8,292 bases of DNA from the NCBI GenBank assembly GCA_012271025.1, contig JAAXHF010000660.1:1-8292 (forward strand), read 5' to 3'. The translations under genes and the position numbers were made by a program. Shown here piece by piece: positions 1 to 5,662 of the stretch. Numbering within the stretch: position 1 is the first letter of the stretch; the number at the start of each line of letters is the position of its first letter. The DNA is from Deltaproteobacteria bacterium (lineage in GTDB: Bacteria; Desulfobacterota_B; Binatia; Bin18). The notes beneath the pieces are model-generated. The model was not told where the DNA came from. It ran no database searches and saw nothing but the letters and a program-made list of their open reading frames with translations.

Positions 1-952
1 CCTCAACACCCCGCCGGTGGCGATTGGGGTGTCGGGCGGTCTGGACTCGACCCTGGCCCTGCTGGTGACGTGTCGTACTGCGGATGCGATTGGGATGCAA
101 CGCCGGCACATCCAGGCCCTGACCATGCCCGGCTATGGCACGACGCAGCGCACCAGAAAGAATGCGACCGACCTCATGCACCAGCTCGGCGTGACCAGCC
201 GCCAGATCGATATTCGCCAGCTGTGTCTGGACGAGATGCGAACCCTCGGTCACCGGCCGTTCGGCATACGGCTGGACGGGCTGAGCGTCGAGGCGCTGAG
301 CCACAAGCTGAAACAGCTGCCGCCCGAGGCGCGCCACGACCTGGTGTTTGAGAACGTGCAGGCCCGGATGCGGACCAGTCTGCTGATGAACAGCGCGTTT
401 GTGATCGGCACCGGAGACCTGTCCGAGCTGGCCCTGGGCTGGGCCACGTATAATGCCGATCACATGAGCATGTACAACCCGAATGTGGGCATTCCCAAGA
501 CTCTGGTCCGTTTTCTGGTCGCCTGGGCGGCCGAGCACGAGTTCAGCGGAGCCGTCCAGGCCACCCTCCGGGCCGTGCTTGCAACCCCAATCTCGCCCGA
601 GCTGCTACCCACCAGCCCGGCCGGCGACATTGTCCAGGAAACCGAAGACATCATCGGCCCGTATGAGCTGCACGACTTCTTTCTGTTCCATTTTTTGCGC
701 TACGGCGCCGCGCCGGCCAAGATTCTGTACCTGGCCGCCCAGGCGCGTTTCAGCCGGGCCTACGCGCCGCCGGAACTCCGACGCTGGCTGCGGGTGTTTC
801 TCAGCCGCTTCTTTGCCAATCAGTACAAGCGCTCGTGTCTGCCGGACGGCCCCAAGGTCGGTTCGGTGAGTCTGTCGCCGCGTAGCGACTGGCGCATGCC
901 GAGCGACGCCCAGGTCGCCCACTGGCTGGCCGAGCTGGAGGACGAGCTATAA
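1..952 (+). CDS. nadE: Glutamine-dependent NAD+ synthetase, C-terminal synthetase domain (5' partial)
   Basis: The gene enters from the left edge; the frame is open from base 2, so the true start and the N-terminal glutaminase (nitrilase-fold) domain lie outside. The visible ~316 residues form the ATP-dependent amidotransferase domain that converts nicotinic acid adenine dinucleotide plus ammonia into NAD+, the last step of NAD synthesis in the cytoplasm. The ATP pyrophosphatase loop SGGLDST is near the beginning (bases 32-52), followed by MPGYGTTQRT, the FENVQAR helix, GTGDLSELALGW, YNADHMSMYN, SPELLP, GPYELHDFF and the C-terminal KRSCLPDGPKVGSVSLSPR. This order matches the long M. tuberculosis-type NadE and not the short ammonia-dependent form. 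The stretch between RTSLLM and VIGTGD looks about five residues shorter than in relatives I remember. Its stop (TAA, 950-952) overlaps the end of convergent pyk. Identity is very secure; only the missing 5' end is unknown. Confidence 0.95.
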   Translation, partial: LNTPPVAIGVSGGLDSTLALLVTCRTADAIGMQRRHIQALTMPGYGTTQRTRKNATDLMHQLGVTSRQIDIRQLCLDEMRTLGHRPFGIRLDGLSVEALSHKLKQLPPEARHDLVFENVQARMRTSLLMNSAFVIGTGDLSELALGWATYNADHMSMYNPNVGIPKTLVRFLVAWAAEHEFSGAVQATLRAVLATPISPELLPTSPAGDIVQETEDIIGPYELHDFFLFHFLRYGAAPAKILYLAAQARFSRAYAPPELRRWLRVFLSRFFANQYKRSCLPDGPKVGSVSLSPRSDWRMPSDAQVAHWLAELEDEL

Positions 953-2356
953 GAGTTCCGTGGTCAGGATGTAGCGCGCGTCCGAGACAAAGGAGATAAA
1001 CACTACCTTGCGGCCCGCCAAGCCGGAACCAGCCAGCAGTTCCCGAGCGTCGTGCCGCAACGCCTCACGGTCCTCGGTCGCGGTCGGCAGCAGGACCGGG
1101 ATGACCCCGTGGACCAGGGCCAGCCGCCGGTAGGTTTCCGACTGCGGGGTGACGGCCACAATGGGCTGCGGCGGACGATACTTGGCAATCCGCAGGGCGG
1201 TAAAGCCTGAGACGGTGACGGTCGCCAGGGCAGCGACCTCAAGCGTGGCGGCAATGTCGCAGGCGGCACGGGCCATGGCATCGGCCTCGGCATCACGTCT
1301 GTCTGGGGGGACGCTCCAGTCGAGCCGCCGGGTGCGGGTCTGTTCGGTCTCCTGGGCAATATCGGCCATAGTGCTCACGGCTCGGGCCGGATAGCGGCCG
1401 ACCGCGGTTTCTTCGGACAGCATGACCGCATCGCTGCCGTCCAGCACGGCGTTGGCCACATCGGCGACTTCGGCGCGGGTAGGGCGGGGTGAGGTGACCA
1501 TCGAGACCAGCATATGGGTGGCGGTAATGACCGGCTTGGCCTGCTGGTTGGCCTCCCGGATCAGACGCTTCCGGATATGGGGGACGCGGGCAAACGGGGT
1601 CTCGATGCCCAGATCCCCACGGGCGATCATAATGCCGTCGGCCGCAGCCAGAATCTCGGAAAAATTGCCCAGCGCGGCCTGGGTTTCGATTTTGGCGATC
1701 ACCGGTGTCCCGCTCCCGCAGGCTGCAATGGCCCGCTTGGCGGTTACCACGTCGTCGGCCGTGCGGACAAACGACAGGCCGATATAATCGACGCCCCGCT
1801 CAATCCCAAAGCGCAGATCGGCGCTGTCCTGTTCGTCGAGGATCGGCAGCCCCATCAGACCCGAGGGGCAGTTGACTCCCTTGTTGGCGCTCAGCGTTCC
1901 TCCGACCACGACCGCACACTGAATGTCGTGGTCGCCGACCTGTCTGACCTCCAACTCAATCTGGCCGTCGGCCAGCAGCAGCGTATCCCCGGGCCTGACC
2001 TCCTGGGGCAGCCGGGCGTAGGAGACCGATACCGCGTCCCGGTCGCCGGCAATGGGCTGGCTGGTCAGCGTAAAACGTCCGCCGGCGTGCAGCTCGATGG
2101 GTCCGGCTGCAAAGTCGCCGATGCGCACCTTGGGACCGGCCAAGTCCTGAAGAATGGCCAGCGGCCGACCGGCGGTCTCTGCCAGTTGGCGCAGATGCCC
2201 GATCCGCCGGCCATGTTCATCATGGCTGCCATGCGAGAAGTTGAGCCGGGCGACGTTCATCCCGGCCGCCAACAGGGTCTGGAGTTGGTCCGGCGAGTCG
2301 CTGGCCGGCCCGATGGTGGCCACGATCTTGGTTTTCCGGTCGTTGAGCGGGAGCAT
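947..2356 (-). CDS. pyk: Pyruvate kinase
   Basis: Catalyses phosphoenolpyruvate + ADP to pyruvate + ATP, the last step of glycolysis, in the cytoplasm. At 469 aa it has the usual bacterial length with no extra C-terminal PEP-utilising domain. Visible motifs: TKIVATIGPAS at the N-terminus; RLNFSHG (R37, N39, S41); the B domain between about residues 80 and 170; catalytic K222 and Mg ligand E224 in AKIE; second Mg ligand D248 in ARGDLG; the ATHMLVSM helix (usually ATQMLESM); and PTRAEVADVANAVLDGSDAVML. The regulatory C-terminal domain is about residues 350-469. The segment DLAGPKVRI carries Leu72 and Lys76 where K+-dependent enzymes have Thr and Glu, suggesting a K+-independent enzyme. The ATG at 2356 is preceded by AAGGAG 11 bases upstream, supporting the start. 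It stands alone on this strand, is convergent with nadE and divergent from the CDP-alcohol transferase. Confidence 0.97.
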   Translation of the reverse strand: MLPLNDRKTKIVATIGPASDSPDQLQTLLAAGMNVARLNFSHGSHDEHGRRIGHLRQLAETAGRPLAILQDLAGPKVRIGDFAAGPIELHAGGRFTLTSQPIAGDRDAVSVSYARLPQEVRPGDTLLLADGQIELEVRQVGDHDIQCAVVVGGTLSANKGVNCPSGLMGLPILDEQDSADLRFGIERGVDYIGLSFVRTADDVVTAKRAIAACGSGTPVIAKIETQAALGNFSEILAAADGIMIARGDLGIETPFARVPHIRKRLIREANQQAKPVITATHMLVSMVTSPRPTRAEVADVANAVLDGSDAVMLSEETAVGRYPARAVSTMADIAQETEQTRTRRLDWSVPPDRRDAEADAMARAACDIAATLEVAALATVTVSGFTALRIAKYRPPQPIVAVTPQSETYRRLALVHGVIPVLLPTATEDREALRHDARELLAGSGLAGRKVVFISFVSDARYILTTELL

Positions 2357-2367
2357 GCGGCTGCTAT

Positions 2368-2373
2368 CTCCTT
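2368..2373 (-). promoter_or_regulatory. Ribosome binding site of pyk
   Basis: On the minus strand AAGGAG lies 11 bases before the ATG at 2354-2356, a long but acceptable spacing. It supports this start over any internal one, and the first residues (MLPLNDRKTKIVATIGPAS) fit the family N-terminus. Confidence 0.7.
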
Positions 2374-2374
2374 T

Positions 2375-2439
2375 GGACCTGTAGGTAGCAGGACCTGGCT
2401 GGTCCGTAGCTGACAGGTGTCAAAATAGCATATATGACA
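2375..2439. promoter_or_regulatory. Candidate divergent promoter/operator region between pyk and the CDP-alcohol transferase
   Basis: This lies in the 124-bp gap (2357-2480) between two divergent genes. It contains three half-sites: TGACA at 2411-2415, TGTCA at 2418-2422 (forming TGACA-gg-TGTCA) and TGACA at 2435-2439, with an AT-rich core 2422-2436 in otherwise GC-rich DNA. On the minus strand TGCTATTTT (2422-2430) resembles an extended -10 box for pyk. On the plus strand TATATG (2431-2436) could be a -10 for the rightward gene, with CTGACA (2410-2415) as a -35 at a short 15-base spacing. Closer to pyk, GGACCTG occurs twice (2375-2381, 2391-2397), the second being the left arm of GGACC-tggct-GGTCC (2391-2405). 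Promoter boxes are weak matches; the regulator is unknown. Confidence 0.35.
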
Positions 2440-2480
2440 GAGGTGGGGGCGGGGAGCCGACCGCATCCCGAGAACGTCAT

Positions 2481-3722
2481 ATGATTAGTGCCGCTGTCAT
2501 TCTGCTACCCACCCGCAGCCGTCCGCTGACCGTGATCGGCGGGCTGTCCCTGCTCAAGCGGGCGATTTTCACCGCCCAACGCGCCGGCGCAAAAACCTGT
2601 TATCTGGTCTCCGCCCACACGGCCGAACAGACGAGCGCGCTACGCCGCTCGCTGGCCGGCGACCCGCGCCTCAGCAGCCGGCTGGTGTGGCTCGGTCCGC
2701 ACGAGACGCCTCCCGACCCGCAGCCGGGCGGGCCGGACGCTGAGCAGTGTCTGGCCTTTGAGGTCCAGACCGTGTTTGCGGCCGACCTGGCCCGCGAGCT
2801 GGCCGAGGCGGCGACGCCCCAGGCTGTCTGGGCGGTGGGCCAAGCGCCGCAAGACTGCGCGCTGGTCGTCTTTCCCCTGTCCATCCTTCCCACGACCCTG
2901 GCGCGCCTGCAAACCGCAGGCGCCGAGCTGGCCGGGGGAGACTGGGGAGCAGAGGTGCAACGCTTTGCGGCCGACGGCTATTTCCTGGCCCAGGTGTCTC
3001 GCTCCAGCCTGGCCGCCGACGTTGAGAAAGCCCTGCTGCTGTCTCTACCCAACCCCCGGGACGGCCTGGTCGATGCCTACCTCAACCGCAAGCTGTCGCG
3101 TCCCCTGACCCGCCTGCTGCTCCGCACCCCGCTGACGCCCAACCACGTCACCCTGCTGTCGTGCGCCATCGGCTTACTCGGGGCGGCCTGCTTCTGGGGC
3201 GGGGGCTATGCCTGGCCGATTGTGGGCGGCCTGCTGTTGCAGTTTTCCGCCGTGGTCGATTGTGTTGACGGCGAGGTCGCCCGGGTGAAGTTTCTGGAGT
3301 CCCCGCTGGGAGCGTGGCTGGATATCACCCTCGATACCCTGGTCCACATTGCCATCTTTGTGGGGGTTGGCATCGCGGTCTGGAAACAGGGCGGGGCCAC
3401 CTATGCGCCCCTGCTGGGCGGCGCCCTGGCCGTTGGGGCGGCGATCTGTTTTCCCTTTGTCACCATGGCCGAGAAGACCGAGGAACAGGGCAAACAGCAG
3501 GGCGGCTGGGAGAACACCATCATCCAGAATATGATCGAGGGGCTGACCAGCCGCGACTACTCGATCATTATCCTGCTGTGCGCCCTGGTCCAGAAACTGG
3601 CCTGGTTCCTGTGGAGCGCGGCGATTGGCGTGCAGGTGTTCTGGTGCATTCTGGCCGTCCTGCTGCACAAAGCCGGACGGCTGAACTGGGCGGTCTTTTC
3701 GTCACGCTCGCTCGACGCCTGA
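2481..3722 (+). CDS. CDP-alcohol phosphatidyltransferase with nucleotidyltransferase-like N-terminal domain (DIPP synthase-like)
   Basis: A 413-aa membrane enzyme predicted to transfer a phosphoalcohol from a CDP-alcohol to an acceptor. The C-terminal half (about residue 192 on) has the full CDP-OH-P-transf signature: D260, D263-G264, A267-R268, G277, D281, D285 with canonical spacing (DxxDGxxARx8GxxxDxxxD), which binds the metal and CDP. Before it is LNRKLSRPLT then TPLTPNHVTLLS, typical of the bifunctional inositol-phosphate cytidylyltransferase/DIPP-synthase group. Hydrophobic segments are near 222-240, 244-258, 287-301, 308-328, 360-377 and 381-396. The N-terminal ~190 residues resemble a sugar-phosphate nucleotidyltransferase (GGLSLLKRAI, AGAKTCYLV), but the usual glycine-rich GxGxR loop is replaced by LLPTRSRPLTV, so nucleotidyl transfer may be lost. 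The ATG at 2481 is the first usable start; its ribosome site is weak. The substrate (inositol phosphate or other) is not determined. Likely co-transcribed with the DUF123 gene 13 bases downstream. Confidence 0.85.
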   Translation: MISAAVILLPTRSRPLTVIGGLSLLKRAIFTAQRAGAKTCYLVSAHTAEQTSALRRSLAGDPRLSSRLVWLGPHETPPDPQPGGPDAEQCLAFEVQTVFAADLARELAEAATPQAVWAVGQAPQDCALVVFPLSILPTTLARLQTAGAELAGGDWGAEVQRFAADGYFLAQVSRSSLAADVEKALLLSLPNPRDGLVDAYLNRKLSRPLTRLLLRTPLTPNHVTLLSCAIGLLGAACFWGGGYAWPIVGGLLLQFSAVVDCVDGEVARVKFLESPLGAWLDITLDTLVHIAIFVGVGIAVWKQGGATYAPLLGGALAVGAAICFPFVTMAEKTEEQGKQQGGWENTIIQNMIEGLTSRDYSIIILLCALVQKLAWFLWSAAIGVQVFWCILAVLLHKAGRLNWAVFSSRSLDA

Positions 3723-3735
3723 GGCGGACCTCAGC

Positions 3736-4188
3736 ATGGACGCCCGGCCCGGTACCTATGCGCTGCTCCTGCGCGCCCGATCCTGTGGGCGTATCCAAAT
3801 CGGCCGGTGTGGCAGTCTGACGGTTCGGCCCGGCTGGTATGTCTATGTCGGCAGCGCCTTTGGTCCGGGCGGCCTGCGCGCCCGGCTTCGCCACCACTGC
3901 CGGCTCGCGGAGCGTCCCCACTGGCATATTGACTATCTGCGTCGGGCGGCTGCGCCCGAGCTGGTCTGGTATAGCCACGACCCGCAGTACCGCGAACATG
4001 GCTGGGCAGAGAGCGTGGGCCGCCTGGACTCGGCCCAGATCCCGCTGCCCGGCTTCGGGGCGTCTGACTGCGACTGTCGCAGTCACCTGTTCTTTTTCCC
4101 CAGCCCGCCCCGCCTGGCCGTCTTTCGACGCCGGATTCACGCGGTCGTGCCGGGCCACGCCCGAATCGCCTCGGCAACCCTGATATGA
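3736..4188 (+). CDS. DUF123 family protein (Uri/GIY-YIG endonuclease superfamily)
   Basis: A 150-aa soluble protein of the DUF123 family, annotated in databases as a GIY-YIG/Uri superfamily endonuclease; its biological role is not established. The diagnostic blocks are all present: GTYALLL (residues 6-12) and GWYVYVGSAFGPGGL (33-47), which correspond to the GIY and YIG strands, then HWHIDYL (62-68) and GFGASDCDCRSHLFFF (106-121), a cysteine/histidine cluster that could bind metal. E87 and E92 in the REHGWAE segment are candidates for the catalytic acid. Length is normal for the stand-alone form, with no fusion to endonuclease III as in some relatives. It starts 13 bases after the CDP-alcohol transferase stop with GGCGGA upstream, so the two are probably one transcript, although no functional link is obvious. 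Family assignment is secure; nuclease activity is inferred. Confidence 0.85.
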   Translation: MDARPGTYALLLRARSCGRIQIGRCGSLTVRPGWYVYVGSAFGPGGLRARLRHHCRLAERPHWHIDYLRRAAAPELVWYSHDPQYREHGWAESVGRLDSAQIPLPGFGASDCDCRSHLFFFPSPPRLAVFRRRIHAVVPGHARIASATLI

Positions 4189-4218
4189 CTCGATGGACGA
4201 CGCCTCGGGCGAGTCTTG

Positions 4219-4247
4219 AAGCCCGGACGTTTGTCTTTTTCGGGCTT
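4219..4247. terminator. Candidate bidirectional terminator hairpin
   Basis: In the 64-bp gap between convergent genes, AAGCCCG (4219-4225) pairs perfectly with CGGGCTT (4241-4247). Within the loop, GAC (4226-4228) can pair with GTC (4233-4235) around GTTT. There is no clear T-run after the stem on either strand, so it is not a textbook intrinsic terminator; the call rests on position and pairing. Confidence 0.35.
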
Positions 4248-4252
4248 GGGGT

Positions 4253-5125
4253 CTAGTACCGAATCCGTCGGTCCTGGCCCTGGCTGACGATATGAACCCC
4301 GGTCGGCGTATTGAAATGGGTGCCCAGAATGAGCGTCTGCGTATCGCAGTAGGTGTCGATGAAGCGCGTCCGGGTGGCAATCGCCAGCGCCTTGTCGGTA
4401 TCGGCCTGCTGACTCCAGCCGGGTTCGGCGACCTGGACCGGGTTGACCATCATATCGCCGGTGATGATCGCCTGGTGGCCGTTTGAGCGCAGCCGCACGC
4501 TACAGTGGCCGGGCGTGTGGCCGGGGGTCGGCAGCAGGCTGACTTCGTCATCCAGACTCCAGGCTTCGTCCACCCACGCGACCTGGCCGGCCTCAAGAAT
4601 GGGCAGGATGTTCTGCTCGACCACGGCCTGATCCTCAGGGGCGGGCGCGTCCTTCCAGTGCTCCCACTCGCCCGTGCTGAACAGATAGGTCGCGTTGGGA
4701 AAGGTCGGCACCCAGCGGCCGTCCTCCAGCCGGGTATTCCAGCCGGTGTGGTCGAGATGCATGTGGGTACAGAACACGTAGTCAATCGCCTCCGGGCCGC
4801 ACCCGGCCGCAGCGCAGTCTTGCAGAAACGCGGCCCGGCGGCCGTTCCACTGGTCAAAGGCCAGACCCCGCTTGTCGTTGCCGATACACGTGTCGACCAT
4901 GATCGTGTGGTGACGGGTCTTGATGATGAAGGCGTGGATGCTGAGCAGCATCAGCTTTTTGTCGCTGACAAAGTGCGGCTGGAGCCAGTCGAGGTAGGGG
5001 TCGAAGTCGTCTTTGCGTTTGTCAACGTACATAAAGCGGGGGCTGGTCGGCTCCAGGCTGTCCAGGACTTTTGCGATCTGGATGGTGCCGACGCTGAAGC
5101 CTTGGACAGGGTGGGTTGTGGACAT
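4253..5125 (-). CDS. MBL-fold metallo-hydrolase (lactonase-like)
   Basis: A 290-aa cytoplasmic zinc hydrolase of the metallo-beta-lactamase fold. Metal ligands are visible: the HMHLDH motif (H121, H123, D125, H126), GHTPGH (H203/H207), D224 in ITGD and H270 in LGTHF. This is the full dinuclear set seen in N-acyl homoserine lactonases and related esterases/lactonases. No signal peptide is seen. The longer reading from a GTG at 5155 is possible, but the ATG at 5123-5125 has AGGAG five bases upstream and is preferred. It is the last gene of the leftward Rieske cluster, starting 39 bases after the beta-subunit stop, so it probably acts in the same pathway, for example opening a lactone or cleaving an ester or thioester related to the oxygenase substrate. 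The substrate cannot be read from sequence; a quorum-quenching role is possible but not supported by the context. Confidence 0.88.
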   Translation of the reverse strand: MSTTHPVQGFSVGTIQIAKVLDSLEPTSPRFMYVDKRKDDFDPYLDWLQPHFVSDKKLMLLSIHAFIIKTRHHTIMVDTCIGNDKRGLAFDQWNGRRAAFLQDCAAAGCGPEAIDYVFCTHMHLDHTGWNTRLEDGRWVPTFPNATYLFSTGEWEHWKDAPAPEDQAVVEQNILPILEAGQVAWVDEAWSLDDEVSLLPTPGHTPGHCSVRLRSNGHQAIITGDMMVNPVQVAEPGWSQQADTDKALAIATRTRFIDTYCDTQTLILGTHFNTPTGVHIVSQGQDRRIRY

Positions 5126-5130
5126 GCGGT

Positions 5131-5135
5131 CTCCT
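5131..5135 (-). promoter_or_regulatory. Ribosome binding site that sets the MBL hydrolase start
   Basis: AGGAG on the minus strand lies five bases before the ATG at 5123-5125. The alternative in-frame GTG at 5153-5155 has no comparable site, and the ten extra residues it would add (VPARLTTGDR by codon) look unlike a conserved N-terminus. Confidence 0.7.
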
Positions 5136-5164
5136 GTGGTCAGGCGGGCTGGCACGGCCCCGGC

Positions 5165-5662
5165 TCAGACATGATACACGTCCAGCACCGTCTCAATCTC
5201 GTCGTTCAGGACAATGATCTTCTTCTTGGCGATCTTGAACCGGTCGGCCTCGGGACGCAGGACGTACTCGTAAAAGCCGAAATAGCTGGACGCCTGTCGC
5301 AGCTCGGTCCGGTACAGGTTGACCTGCCAGTGAGCCGAGACGTGGGGCTGGCGGTCGACGACATCCGTCACCCGGATATTGGTGACCAGATGGCAGGTCC
5401 GGGGCATGGGCACCGAGGCGATGGTCGTGCCCGATTCGATCCGCCACACCCGGTCTTCCAGACCCGAGCGATCCCGATAGTAGATCAGCGACAGCTGCGA
5501 GCGCGGATCGTCGGTCGGCTGGCCTGTGTCGTCCCAGGCCGGAATCCAGAACTCGGCATCTTCGGTATACAGCGCCAGCCACGCGGCCCAGCGCCGCTGG
5601 TCAAGACACGCGGCCTCTTCGTACAACAGGTCCGCGCACCGGGGCAGCAGCTCAGACACCAT
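5165..5662 (-). CDS. Aromatic-ring-hydroxylating (Rieske) dioxygenase, beta subunit, BenB-like
   Basis: A 165-aa small subunit of a Rieske non-heme iron oxygenase, with the NTF2/SnoaL-like cone fold. It is mostly structural and assembles with alpha as an alpha3beta3 complex in the cytoplasm. Recognisable family blocks are LLYEEAACLDQRRWAAWLALY (14-34 region), DAEFWIPAWDD, LSLIYYRDRSGLEDRVWRI and the PRTCHLVTNIRV segment, which parallel benzoate/toluate 1,2-dioxygenase beta subunits. A longer open frame continues upstream to 6001, but that part is another frame of the alpha gene. The ATG at 5660-5662 is chosen because GGAG lies six bases upstream and the family N-terminus fits. The start overlaps the alpha stop by 11 bases, implying translational coupling. 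Length is at the short end of the usual 160-185. The symbol benB is withheld because the substrate is unproven. Confidence 0.9.
   Translation of the reverse strand: MVSELLPRCADLLYEEAACLDQRRWAAWLALYTEDAEFWIPAWDDTGQPTDDPRSQLSLIYYRDRSGLEDRVWRIESGTTIASVPMPRTCHLVTNIRVTDVVDRQPHVSAHWQVNLYRTELRQASSYFGFYEYVLRPEADRFKIAKKKIIVLNDEIETVLDVYHV

Noticed and set aside
976..988. 13-base match GCGCGTCCGAGAC shared with 7647-7659
   Set aside because: Short, one copy is inside pyk coding sequence, and there is no flanking similarity; most likely chance in GC-rich DNA.
1514..2413. 299-codon open frame opposite pyk
   Set aside because: The translation is low-complexity Gly/Gln/Asp-rich antisense of pyruvate kinase, with no family match.
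2395..2423. TTGACA at 2418-2423 (minus strand) as the -35 box of pyk
   Set aside because: No acceptable -10 hexamer is found 16-18 bases downstream; the TGACA/TGTCA palindrome explains the sequence better.
3568..4380. 270-codon minus-strand open frame across the DUF123 gene
   Set aside because: Arg/Pro/Ala-rich composition, no domain, and it overlaps three genes that have clear family motifs.
5126..5155. Longer MBL hydrolase start at GTG 5155
   Set aside because: The ATG at 5125 has AGGAG at good spacing; the GTG has no comparable site.
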